A stretch of DNA of 64,000 bases. It comes from JANLSE01 sp038214135. Lineage in GTDB: Bacteria > Chloroflexota > Chloroflexia > Chloroflexales > Roseiflexaceae. The position numbers were made by a program, and so were the translations under genes. Below the pieces are notes generated by a model. That model was not told the DNA's origin. It saw only the letters and a list, made by a program, of their open reading frames with translations, and ran no database searches. This document shows, piece by piece, positions 16,581-26,590 of the stretch. The stretch is taken from contig JBBQSD010000008.1 of the NCBI GenBank assembly GCA_038214135.1, forward strand, positions 1-64,000. The letters run 5' to 3'. Each line of letters begins with the position of its first letter. Position 1 is the first letter of the stretch.

Positions 16581-18611
16581 CTAGCGCAGCGTCTCGCTCA
16601 GTGTCGTCCCTCGAAACCCAGCAGCTATCAGTTGGTCGAGCCAGTTAGGCAGTGATGCTGCGCTATCGGTGCGGCCATGAAACAGGAGGATTGCACCATT
16701 CGCGCCAGCTGGATTCGTTGATGCTTGAGCCAACCAGTTCGGAAAGCCAGCCTCATCGGTGCTCCAATGGTAGGCAATATACCCATTCTTTGCAAGCAGT
16801 GCAACCATATCCGCAGTCGAATCGCCATATGGAAAACGGAAGTATGGCCGCGTTGTTGCGCCAGTGATCTCACGAACGGCTCGCTCAGTGGCATTGAGCT
16901 CTTCGGTTGCGCCATCGTAGCCGATGCGCGAGAAGTATGGATGCGTATAGGAATGATTGCCCAATTCATGCCCATCGCGGATGATTGCACGTGCCGCTTC
17001 AGGGAAGGCCTGAACCCAGCGTCCGGTGATGAAGAAGGTGGCTTTCATATTGCGCGCCCGGAGTACCTCCAGAATCTTATAGACACTCGCATCATCAATT
17101 TCGACATCGAAGGTCAGGGCGACGTTTTTCTCATTCGGGTTGCCGCGATTGACGATCTGCCCACCCGCACTCGTAGCTCCCTCACGATAGACAGGTACAG
17201 CCAGTTCGTGGCCTGGGCGTATGCTGGTTGATGGTTCTAGCCGATTGAGTTGAGCGATTGCGTTGGCATCGCTGCCAGTTGACGCGGCGATCAGTTCAAG
17301 TGTATCACTCGGCACAATTGAGTATGTGATATATGTGACAGGATCTGGCAGGGACGTTGGTGTTGGTATCGACAGCGTTGCTGTGGCTGTTGGTAGGAAC
17401 GCTGGAATAATTGGCAGGCTAAAGCCTTGATTGGTGGCACTGATCAGTGTGCCATTTCCCTGTGCAGTGGCATTTGTTGGGCGTTGCGTGGTTAGGGCGC
17501 GGCCAGCAATCAGCAGTGCAACCAGCAGTGCAGCTGCAATAGCAATCGGTAATAGGCGCTGTGGCGTTATTTTTGAGCGTGGAGCAGGCCGGAAGCTGAA
17601 CAGTTGATCGGCTCCAGGGAGGCTGCGTAGCTGCGGCGCGCCCCAGCATTGCTCGCCACTCTCGGCCAGCGTGCGCCTGCCAAGGCTCACCGCCAGATCT
17701 GGCGATGTACCATCGGCCAATTCCTCATACAGTACGCCAGCAAAGCGGGCAATTGCCCCAGCAGCAAGATTTGCGCTGAGTGTGATCGCCGCAGGGATCT
17801 GCTCGGTCATCAGTACTGCGCCAAAGAGGGCTGGCGCAGCAGAGAGTTGCGTGCCATCACCGCTACTGCCCGTCAGGGTGATCAATCGTAGGGTTTGCTG
17901 CTCCGCCAGCAGATCGGCAAGATCAAACCCATCGATCCCACGCCCAATCGCTATCGTCATTCGTTGAGCGGGCGTGAGTGCTGTTGATCCACACAGATGC
18001 AGGACATGAAACTGGCGTTGGGCCAGTGTCTGGCTGATCTCATCCAGATCGGTATCGGGCAGTAGTTCGAGGCTGATCAACCGACTGCGGATCGCGTCGG
18101 CAAGGGATTCGGCCAGGGCATCGAGCTGGGCGCGTTGGCCCGGCCCAGCGGCAGCAAGGATACGCAGTGGCCCTTCGACAACAATCGGCGCGGATGGGCG
18201 TGTTCGGCGGCCAATCCGGACAATCGTATAATCGGTGCGCAGGCCCGGAACCCATGGGCGGCCAGTTCCAATTGCCAGCCATTCCCATGGCAATGCTGCC
18301 AGTTCGGGGATATTGATCTGGAGTTGAATCTGGACTCGGGCGTTGACCTGAGCCGCTGCACGGGCCTGTTCCAACAGCAGGCCACGCAGGCGTGGCGTGA
18401 ACAGCGCTCGGCCAAGTTGCCGCCCAATTGCGGCCAGATCCTTCATTGGCAGGCTGGCATATGGCTCAAGGAGTTCCTCACCCTGGAGCAGCAGCGCATC
18501 CGGCAATTCTAGCAATGAGTTCGCTTCTATACCGCCAGCACTGGAATATACTGGAAAGACGCCGGGACTCGATTGCGGGCTAATTGTTATTTGGAAGGGC
18601 AGAACTGACAT
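16581..18611 (-). CDS. CHAT-like / transmembrane / LysM / NodB polysaccharide deacetylase fusion
   Basis: 676-residue protein with an unusual architecture. Residues 1-340 resemble a caspase-like CHAT domain: LPWEWLAIG, then FHVLHLCGS where the catalytic His would fall, then RLITLTGSSG where the catalytic Cys region would fall. The Cys is missing, so this half is probably not a protease. One membrane helix follows at about 350-376, then a Pro/Thr-rich linker, a LysM domain (YSIVPSDTLELIAAS, about 432-477) and a NodB deacetylase domain (about 500-676). The latter has TFDVEIDD, HSYTHPYF, FRFPYGDS and ILLFHGR; the metal His pair and RFPY loop are intact, while motif 1 is altered from TFDDG. The LysM and NodB parts should face the cell wall and act on N-acetylated glycans, while the CHAT-like part stays in the cytoplasm. 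It shares strand with the glycosyltransferase upstream (60 bp gap). Confidence 0.8.
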   Translation of the reverse strand: MSVLPFQITISPQSSPGVFPVYSSAGGIEANSLLELPDALLLQGEELLEPYASLPMKDLAAIGRQLGRALFTPRLRGLLLEQARAAAQVNARVQIQLQINIPELAALPWEWLAIGTGRPWVPGLRTDYTIVRIGRRTRPSAPIVVEGPLRILAAAGPGQRAQLDALAESLADAIRSRLISLELLPDTDLDEISQTLAQRQFHVLHLCGSTALTPAQRMTIAIGRGIDGFDLADLLAEQQTLRLITLTGSSGDGTQLSAAPALFGAVLMTEQIPAAITLSANLAAGAIARFAGVLYEELADGTSPDLAVSLGRRTLAESGEQCWGAPQLRSLPGADQLFSFRPAPRSKITPQRLLPIAIAAALLVALLIAGRALTTQRPTNATAQGNGTLISATNQGFSLPIIPAFLPTATATLSIPTPTSLPDPVTYITYSIVPSDTLELIAASTGSDANAIAQLNRLEPSTSIRPGHELAVPVYREGATSAGGQIVNRGNPNEKNVALTFDVEIDDASVYKILEVLRARNMKATFFITGRWVQAFPEAARAIIRDGHELGNHSYTHPYFSRIGYDGATEELNATERAVREITGATTRPYFRFPYGDSTADMVALLAKNGYIAYHWSTDEAGFPNWLAQASTNPAGANGAILLFHGRTDSAASLPNWLDQLIAAGFRGTTLSETLR

Positions 18612-18647
18612 AGTTTTCTCTGGTATGCTAAAGCTATTAGCCGTCAG

Positions 18648-18668
18648 ACATCAGCTTTCAGCTACATG
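18648..18668. repeat. Heptamer short tandem repeat (TCAGCnn)
   Basis: Three imperfect units of the 7-bp pattern GCCGTCA/GACATCA/GCTTTCA between the glycosyltransferase and the deacetylase fusion. Same family as the elements at 47527 and 53577. Confidence 0.6.
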
Positions 18669-18671
18669 TGC

Positions 18672-19967
18672 TTATCCTAACATATGCAGGTATTCATCAC
18701 GGGTGCTGCGTGCAACCACTGGCCAATCAAAGGTTGTTCGCACGATCTGGACGCTCTCGTCGCCCCAGGCTGGCCATTGCTCGCGCTGGGCAAGTGCTGC
18801 CAGAATCGCTTCTGCGAGATCGCCGATATTGCCAGGGCGCACCAGAATGCCATTCCGCCCAGTGAAGATTTTATCTGGGATGCCGCCTGCTGCTGATGCG
18901 ATGATCGGCTTGCGATGGATCATGGCTTCCAGGGTGACAAGCGACGATCCCTCGTACAGGGTTGGGTGAACGACCAGATCGATTTCTTCATACAAATTAT
19001 GCAGCGTGTGATCATCGAGCCGCCCAACAAAAGTAACATGCTGGGCAATGCCGAGTTGTTGGGCTTGTTGTTCCAGGTTCTGGCGTTCCTGGCCCTGCCC
19101 AACCAAGAGCCAACGCCAGTTGGGTGGCAGTTGATGTTGGATGCGAGCGAGCGCTTCAGCCAGAATATGGTAGCCCTTATTGCGTTCCAGGCGGCTGACA
19201 CTCAGAATGGTGAGATCGTTTTCGGGTAGCCTGAATTGGGCACGAATCGCTGTACGGGCAGTATCGTTGACTGGCGCAAGGCATTCATCAACATCAATAG
19301 CACTGGGAATGACGGTGATGCGGGCTGGGTTGATCTTTAGATAGAAGGGCAGATCATCTTTGGTGCATGCATCTGTGGCGATAGCTCGGTCTGCGGTGCG
19401 GGTTGCATAGGAATAGAGCGCTCGGAAGGGTGTATAGGCCAGCCATTTGCGCCAATCGGGGGTGCGATATTCTTCTAGGCCGTGCGGGTTGGCGATGAAG
19501 GGAACCGTTTTGAGCAGTGGATCGTGTTCGCGCATCCAGCCATAGCCAAGCGCACACAACCCCTGGGCGTGAACAATATCGTAGGCTCCCAGCCGCACAT
19601 GTTTGGCAACCATGCGGCCAAGCTGCCAGGAATACCAGGGATAGTTGATCTGCCGCCCAAGAATAGAATTTGGCCGCATCACAGGCGATGTGTAATCGTA
19701 GCGCAGGAAGGAAAGCTGTGTTGCTTGGGTGAGTTGTTCGAAGGCTTGCTGATCGCCTGTCGCTAATTGGGCGCTATTGCGTTCCTGGACGTATAGGGTG
19801 ACGTGTAGGCCAAGTTTGGCCAGGTGGGTCGTCAGATGGAAGACGTGGCGTTCAATGCCGCCATAGCCATGCAGCGGATACACGACACGGGCAAGCATCG
19901 CGACACGCAGATGGTCTGGATCGAGTCGCGATACGGTATGTGTAGGCTGTAGAGGATTGAGACGCAT
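18672..19967 (-). CDS. Glycosyltransferase family 4 (GT-B)
   Basis: 431-residue predicted nucleotide-sugar glycosyltransferase. The N-terminal domain starts with VAMLARVVYPLHGYGGIERH, containing the GGIERH acceptor/donor loop. The C-terminal Rossmann half has ILSVSRLERNKGYH, then the family EGSSLVTLEAM motif (E-x7-E, about residue 345) and PIIASAAGGIPD. No signal peptide, so it acts at the cytoplasmic face. Its product is probably a surface glycan or glycolipid; pairing with the downstream NodB fusion supports an envelope role but is circumstantial. The start is marked by a -10 box only 8 nt upstream, so the message may be leaderless. Confidence 0.9.
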   Translation of the reverse strand: MRLNPLQPTHTVSRLDPDHLRVAMLARVVYPLHGYGGIERHVFHLTTHLAKLGLHVTLYVQERNSAQLATGDQQAFEQLTQATQLSFLRYDYTSPVMRPNSILGRQINYPWYSWQLGRMVAKHVRLGAYDIVHAQGLCALGYGWMREHDPLLKTVPFIANPHGLEEYRTPDWRKWLAYTPFRALYSYATRTADRAIATDACTKDDLPFYLKINPARITVIPSAIDVDECLAPVNDTARTAIRAQFRLPENDLTILSVSRLERNKGYHILAEALARIQHQLPPNWRWLLVGQGQERQNLEQQAQQLGIAQHVTFVGRLDDHTLHNLYEEIDLVVHPTLYEGSSLVTLEAMIHRKPIIASAAGGIPDKIFTGRNGILVRPGNIGDLAEAILAALAQREQWPAWGDESVQIVRTTFDWPVVARSTRDEYLHMLG

Positions 19968-19975
19968 TACGCTGC

Positions 19976-19981
19976 ATTATA
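19976..19981 (-). promoter_or_regulatory. -10 box directly before the glycosyltransferase start
   Basis: TATAAT on the minus strand lies 8 nt before ATG 19967, so transcription would begin at or next to the start codon. No Shine-Dalgarno sequence is visible. A convincing -35 box is absent. Confidence 0.45.
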
Positions 19982-20024
19982 GCAGAATTGTGAGGAACCA
20001 CGGAACTGGAGAATACATGAGCCA

Positions 20025-20172
20025 AGGATTCAATTGACTGCCTGCGCCCATGGAATATTCGCCGCTGTACTCTTGCGCGCTGCGAATATCAATGAGCGCA
20101 GATCCGGAGGCTGCAAGATGTGCGCGCACTTGGTCGCGGAAGGCACGAATGGTGGCGTAGTATGGACTAGGT
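20025..20172 (-). pseudogene. Remnant of a rhodanese-type sulfurtransferase
   Basis: On the minus strand, one frame reads YYATIRAFRDQVRAHLAA, continuing SGSALIDIRSAQEYSGEY. This matches the start of the second rhodanese domain of thiosulfate sulfurtransferases (the DVRSPxEYSG region). An in-frame TAA lies just upstream, there is no start codon, and the sequence diverges after EYSG without the catalytic Cys loop. It is a short decayed fragment lying between two unrelated divergent genes. Confidence 0.6.
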
Positions 20173-20350
20173 TAGGTGCTGGTGGTATCATAATGTAACA
20201 ACCAGCGATTCTGTCGCTATGGGCACGGATTGATACCAACCAAACACGATCTCGACCACGCTGCGCATACTGATGCATACGGATGAACCTCCGGCCATAC
20301 GCAATTCTACATGCTCGATTGTCTATGTTCACGTCAGAAAAGAGATCGGT

Positions 20351-22298
<1,948 letters not shown>

Positions 22299-22318
<20 letters not shown>

Positions 22319-22460
22319 TATTCCAGCAGCCGTATATGAGCGATTGTATCTCGTCGCGACCCATCAGTTTCTGGGCACGGGTGAAGGGCGAGGCCCTAAC
22401 AAAAAATTAGATCGCCCCACGGACACGCAGCGTAGCCACAATAAAGAGGATGAAGAATAG
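22299..22460 (+). pseudogene. Short ORF, possibly a truncated antitoxin-like gene
   Basis: ATG 22299 overlaps the kinase stop codon and opens a 53-residue frame beginning MITLTFDIPAAVYERLYLVA, which resembles the N-terminus of small antitoxin-like proteins (TLTFDIP-x2-VYERL). After about 30 residues the sequence becomes unconvincing (KKLDRPTDTQRSHNKEDEE) and runs into the 3' end of the convergent Ser/Thr kinase gene. Probably a 3'-truncated remnant, or chance. Confidence 0.3.
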
Positions 22461-24551
22461 AGCTGTGAGTGCTGCAAAACATATGGTGAGCACCCGATCC
22501 CAGTTGAGGAAGCGCCAATCGCCGGGGAGGCGTTGTTCGAAGCCGAAGATGTGCCAGCGGTAGATCTTGGCCTCGGCCTGGCGGGTTGCTTTGCCCGATG
22601 TTGCCTTGGCATCGGTTGGATTGAGTGCGCTTGGCAGGCCGCCGAGATCAAAGACAATCTGGGTGATGGGGATAAAATTGATCTGGACTTCGCTAAGGAT
22701 GATCTTGGTATCGTCATTCTGGCGGTTCTGTGCTTTGGTGATCAATTCGGCTAGGGCTGGGACGTGTTGCCATTCAGGGCGAAAGCCGCCGTGATGCTGT
22801 TCGTTATAGATCTCGCGCAGGGTGCAGTTTTGGCGCAGCCAATCCTCATCGACACGCGGCAGATCATCCTGGGCATCGAATGTATTGGCCTGGCGGCTCC
22901 ATTTGGTGGATTTATGCTGGAGCATGCGGCCAACCCCATCGCAGTGCTTGCAGCGTAGCCCGCCGCTGCCCATGCAATCCGGGCAGGATGTCAGCGTTGG
23001 CCCGGCCGGCCGGAGTGGTATTGCGCTCGCGGCTCCAGCATCGGCTGGGCCGCCGAGCGCACCCTGGCTGCTCGTGGCCGGGCTGGCCGGTGCGCTCGCG
23101 CCGGCGCGGGCTGTTGCTGGCCCGGCTTTCTGGGTGGCACCGCCGCTTGCAATCGCCGCCGACTCTGGTGTTTTCATGATCCGGCCGCGCCCCTCGCAGG
23201 TTGGGCAGACGGTTCGGCCAACGGCGGCACATTCAGCACAATTGACCACGCGCACCGATCCGGGGAGCCGTATACTCCCACCTGGATCGTCCTTGAAATC
23301 GTTGGCTTCGGCTAGTTTAACGCCCCAGCGATCAACCTCGCGTTCGAGGCGGATCTGCGCTGCCTTGTAATCTGGCTCGCGGACTTCGACGGCCTGGGTG
23401 CGCGTTTCGTAGAGCACGCGCAGGGTGTAGAAATAGACGTTGATGCTCTCGATACGGCGAATGTTGGCCTGCCGCCCAAGCAGACGGGTACGCAGCCGCC
23501 CCTGAGCGGACCATGTGTCCAGCAGCATGCGAACCTGAATGGGATCACTAAGCAGTTCGGCGCGGCGACGAGCTTCCTGCATTGGGCCTTTTAGCAGATC
23601 GAGGGCCAGTGCTCGTTCAACGGGATGGGGCGTGTCATCGCTGGGTTGCGGCAGGGCGGTGCTTGCGGTGCGCCGATTGGCTTTGCTATTGGTGGATGAT
23701 GGGTTAACAATAATCGTTGCACTGGTATGGCGCTGGAGTATTTTCTCCAGATCCTCGCTCGCCGCCTGGAGGCTGGGGTAGCGTTTGGCTGGATCTTTGG
23801 ACAGCATGGTCATCATGATGCGTTCGACATCGGCGGGCAGTTCCGCTCCGCGTTCCTGCAGGCTCTTTGGGTGGTCAAACGGCCCGCCGTTGCGGTCGGG
23901 CGGCATGCCAGGGAAGTGATCCCAGGGTAGCTTGCCGGTGAGCAATTCAAACAGCACAATTCCCATGCTATAGATATCGGAGAGGTGGGTGACGGCGGTG
24001 GCGGAGAAGGCGTGTTCGGGTGAGAGGTAGCCAGGGGTGCCCATCACATTCCCGATTGCCGTCACGCCGACCTTGTCTGTCTCCCGAGCAATGCCAAAGT
24101 CGGTCAGGAAGACCTTGCCTGTGCCTTGTTCGATCAGAATATTGCCAGGTGAGACATCGCGATGAACGACGCCATGGGCATGGGCATAATCGAGGGCCTG
24201 GCCAATGCTGCGAAAGACGTGCAGTGCTGTTTCAAGTGGCAACCCTTTGCCACTCTGGAGCTGATCGCGCAGCGCGCCACCAGCCACATAGGCCATGACG
24301 GTATAGTAGAAGGGTGCTTGGACACCGCTATCGTAGATCTGAACGATATTGGGGTGGTGCAGCCGGCTGGTGATATTGGCTTCGCGCTGGAAGCGTTCGA
24401 TTGCTTCGGGATCGTGTGAAAGGAGCAGCTTAATCGCAACCGCACGGTCATCCAGGGTGACGTGGCGTGCAAGAACAACCTGGCTTGTGCCACCTTTTCC
24501 GATCGGCTTTTCGATCCGATAATTGCCGATACGTTGGGGAACGCTGGTCAT
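22407..24551 (-). CDS. Ser/Thr protein kinase with DnaJ-like zinc ribbons and C-terminal TM helix
   Basis: 714-residue Hanks-type kinase. Kinase domain 10-275: GKGGTSQV glycine loop, Lys41, catalytic HRDVSPGN (130-137, with SPGN instead of KPxN), DFG 151-153, GTPGYLSPE. Residues 300-430 form a helical region. Two Cys clusters follow with the pattern of the DnaJ zinc-binding region: CAECAAVG...CPTCEGRG (about 437-455) and CPDCMGSG...CKHCDGVG (about 524-543), split by an Ala/Gly/Pro-rich insert. A conserved-looking segment (about 560-650) precedes a single membrane helix (about 687-708). The kinase therefore sits on the cytoplasmic side, anchored at its C-terminus with no extracellular sensor. 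Residues match an active kinase; the ribbon may bind misfolded proteins or only be structural. Confidence 0.88.
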   Translation of the reverse strand: MTSVPQRIGNYRIEKPIGKGGTSQVVLARHVTLDDRAVAIKLLLSHDPEAIERFQREANITSRLHHPNIVQIYDSGVQAPFYYTVMAYVAGGALRDQLQSGKGLPLETALHVFRSIGQALDYAHAHGVVHRDVSPGNILIEQGTGKVFLTDFGIARETDKVGVTAIGNVMGTPGYLSPEHAFSATAVTHLSDIYSMGIVLFELLTGKLPWDHFPGMPPDRNGGPFDHPKSLQERGAELPADVERIMMTMLSKDPAKRYPSLQAASEDLEKILQRHTSATIIVNPSSTNSKANRRTASTALPQPSDDTPHPVERALALDLLKGPMQEARRRAELLSDPIQVRMLLDTWSAQGRLRTRLLGRQANIRRIESINVYFYTLRVLYETRTQAVEVREPDYKAAQIRLEREVDRWGVKLAEANDFKDDPGGSIRLPGSVRVVNCAECAAVGRTVCPTCEGRGRIMKTPESAAIASGGATQKAGPATARAGASAPASPATSSQGALGGPADAGAASAIPLRPAGPTLTSCPDCMGSGGLRCKHCDGVGRMLQHKSTKWSRQANTFDAQDDLPRVDEDWLRQNCTLREIYNEQHHGGFRPEWQHVPALAELITKAQNRQNDDTKIILSEVQINFIPITQIVFDLGGLPSALNPTDAKATSGKATRQAEAKIYRWHIFGFEQRLPGDWRFLNWDRVLTICFAALTALFFILFIVATLRVRGAI

Positions 24552-24729
24552 CTGATGCTCATTGTTTGGCCCACGGTTCTTTGAATATTATAGCACACCC
24601 TGGTTGGTGATATCGACCATCCGTGCGAGTTTCTGTTGGCACGGTATTTGCAAGCAAGCGACATACTGCAATACGCCTGGTGTCTGCGACCTGAATAGAA
24701 CGTGATTCAATACATACAGGTATTTGTAA

Positions 24730-24870
24730 ATGGAGACGCTCTACGTATTGATTATGGTATTTTTACTGATGTCACCCCTGTTTCGTTGGGCTATTCTACG
24801 TGCAGGGGCAATGGCAGGCAGCACATGTACACAGGAGCTAGCCAATGAGCATCATACCAGGGATACCTGA
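24730..24870 (+). CDS. Possible small single-span membrane peptide
   Basis: 46-residue frame beginning METLYVLIMVFLLMSPLF with one hydrophobic segment and a following Arg pair. It overlaps the start of the next gene by 26 nt in another frame. The ribosome site is weak. It lies in the otherwise empty 290-bp gap between the divergent kinase and the 24845 gene. It could be a real small protein, a translational coupler, or chance. Confidence 0.25.
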   Translation: METLYVLIMVFLLMSPLFRWAILRAGAMAGSTCTQELANEHHTRDT

Positions 24871-25159
24871 TCAGAACCGCCTGTCTACGTGGATGTCACA
24901 GCTTAACACATGGCTGGATTGCCATCCAGTGACGCTTGAGGAAGCGGATATAGTACATCAGGCCGACCTGCCGGTATTGCCAGTAGAAGATCGGGCTTTG
25001 AATGATGCGGCCCTTGAGCTGGATTGGTTGCGGTTGGCTACCAGGGTATCATCTGAGTGCGAGCGGCGCACCTGCTTGCAGAACGCATTGCGGATCAACC
25101 CTAAAAATGAACTGGCTCGCCGCGAATTGGCCCGCCATTCGGGGCATTTAGTCGTATAG
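24845..25159 (+). CDS. Small TPR-like hypothetical protein
   Basis: 104-residue protein with ACAGGAG 9 nt before ATG 24845. The C-terminal half (LDWLRLATRVSSECERRTCL followed by QNALRINPKNELARRELA) is a TPR-like helix pair closely resembling the N-terminal motif of the MshEN protein at 13255 (MCRLVDDPARKRECLDRAL...LDPQN). The N-terminal 55 residues are unlike anything I recognise. No catalytic residues. It may be a small adaptor. A hairpin follows. Confidence 0.6.
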   Translation: MSIIPGIPDQNRLSTWMSQLNTWLDCHPVTLEEADIVHQADLPVLPVEDRALNDAALELDWLRLATRVSSECERRTCLQNALRINPKNELARRELARHSGHLVV

Positions 25160-25170
25160 GCATTGCAAAC

Positions 25171-25210
25171 AACGCGCTGTGCAGGTTCAGAAACACCTGT
25201 ACAGCGCGTT
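25171..25210. terminator. Hairpin between convergent genes
   Basis: Stem AACGCGCTGTGCAGGT (25171-25186) / ACCTGTACAGCGCGTT (25195-25210), 16 bp with one G-T pair, 8-nt loop. No strong T tract; probably a shared terminator of the two flanking convergent genes. Confidence 0.6.
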
Positions 25211-25234
25211 ATTCTGGCACGGCCATCATCAGAT

Positions 25235-25840
25235 CTAACTGGCAGTTTCTTGATCTTCGGTTACCCCTGTTACTTCGCCATCTTCCTCGTGTTCCTCATA
25301 CCAGCGTGCCAAACCACCAACCAGCATTTGTACCAGCAGTGGCGTGGCGGCATCGCTCATGACGGTGAGATAGGCATTATGTTCGATTGCCAGTGCCTCA
25401 CGGAACTTTGCCTCACCAACATAGAGTGGCAGGAAGCGGCGTGATTGTTCGGCCAGTGTGCGCCGAACGCGGGCGCTCGCTATCACACCCAATGCCCGCA
25501 ACAGATAATCGCTGAAGGCTGGATCATCGTTATTGGCAACAATTGGTGGTTCGCCAATATCATCCAGAATGGATTCGATCACCCAATCGTCGAGGTGGAG
25601 TGGATTCCAGCGTTCTTCACGATAGATCTGCAGGCTAAACAGGTTCAGGGCATCGCGATTAGCCGCTAGATTCTGGGCCTCAATGCGGAAACCGCGCAGC
25701 ATCTGATCCGCCGATTTAATGCGAGCTAGCTCTTCTGCATCTGGTGGGCGCTCTAGCCAGGTGCCCTCGCAGGCTGTCAGGCCAGCTGCAAAGCCAGCTT
25801 GTTCACGGCGTGCGCGCTTTGCACGTGACTGCTTTCCCAT
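25235..25840 (-). CDS. Hypothetical protein
   Basis: 201-residue soluble protein. Ribosome site GAGGAAC precedes ATG 25840. The N-terminus is basic (MGKQSRAKRARREQAGF), the middle helical (SADQMLRGFRIEAQNLAANR), and the C-terminus acidic (EEHEEDGEVTGVTEDQE). No motif that I recognise. The basic N-terminus resembles that of nucleic-acid-associated or SEC-C-type leader segments (MGKQSRxKR) but there is no SEC-C zinc motif. Divergent from the cNMP-binding gene. Confidence 0.65.
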   Translation of the reverse strand: MGKQSRAKRARREQAGFAAGLTACEGTWLERPPDAEELARIKSADQMLRGFRIEAQNLAANRDALNLFSLQIYREERWNPLHLDDWVIESILDDIGEPPIVANNDDPAFSDYLLRALGVIASARVRRTLAEQSRRFLPLYVGEAKFREALAIEHNAYLTVMSDAATPLLVQMLVGGLARWYEEHEEDGEVTGVTEDQETAS

Positions 25841-25980
25841 CGTGTTCCTCTTATTTCGAGAGTGTTCTTATTCTATGCCAACAACAGGCACACGCTGAGT
25901 GTACCCGATCTCGCTCGATTCGACAAACACAGGGCATGTTATACTACTCATCCCCAAGCGGCGAAACGGAGGAGGCAAGA

Positions 25981-26475
25981 ATGACCAGCCGCGTGATCGA
26001 TAATCTTCGCAAGGTCGAAATCCTTGATGGCCTGACTGCTGATGATCTCACCCATGTTGTCGGAATTTGTAGAGCACTACGTGTTGCCGATGGGCGGGTG
26101 ATCTTCAATGAAGGTGATGAGGGCGATGAACTGTATATCATTCATGAGGGGAGTGTCTATGTCAAAATTTCGACTCGCAATGATGCGAATGAACAGACGC
26201 TCTCGACGATCAATACCCTCTACCCTGGCCAGTGTTTTGGTGAATTGGTTCTGCTGAATGGCATTTCACGAACGGCGACCGTCGTTGCTGCTGGAACAAC
26301 CACTCTGATTGTGATGCGCGAACCGGATTTCCGAGCCTTGTGTGATACGAAACCACAGATCGGCTATACCGTCATGCGCAACCTCGCACAGGATCTGGCC
26401 TATAAACTGCGCTCATCCAATTTGCTGCTGCGCGGAAACATTCGTTGGCGTGGCGATGAATTGGGTAAAACGTGA
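25981..26475 (+). CDS. Cyclic nucleotide-binding domain protein
   Basis: 164 residues, one cNMP/Crp-type sensor domain and no DNA-binding domain. I chose ATG 25981, preceded by GGAGGCAAG; the longer frame from 25744 overlaps the divergent neighbour. Beta-roll with FNEGDEGDELYIIHEGSVYV (about 43-62) and the phosphate-binding-cassette-like GELVLLNGISRTATVVA (about 87-103), whose Arg is retained while the flanking residues differ slightly from canonical GELALL..RxATV. A C-terminal helix follows. Likely a signalling adaptor. The 8-bp repeat element begins exactly at its stop codon. Confidence 0.85.
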   Translation: MTSRVIDNLRKVEILDGLTADDLTHVVGICRALRVADGRVIFNEGDEGDELYIIHEGSVYVKISTRNDANEQTLSTINTLYPGQCFGELVLLNGISRTATVVAAGTTTLIVMREPDFRALCDTKPQIGYTVMRNLAQDLAYKLRSSNLLLRGNIRWRGDELGKT

Positions 26476-26590
26476 CAACGTGACTAGGTGACAACGTGAC
26501 TAGGTGAACGGCGTCTGATCGGAGTTGTACAACTTTTCATCAGCACTGTCACCGTGTCACCCCTCACCCGGTCACCGCGTCAGGGTATCA
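26473..26590. repeat. 8-bp tandem repeat element with inverted arms
   Basis: Left arm: TGACAACG and TGACTAGG alternate twice from the cNMP gene stop codon (26473-26505). Right arm: units of GTCACCnn type (CTGTCACC, GTGTCACC, GGTCACCG) at about 26545-26585, in inverted orientation. The arms can pair around a spacer of about 40 nt and fill the gap to the convergent sortase gene, where they may act as a transcription terminator. Related units appear at 35187-35222. Confidence 0.65.
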
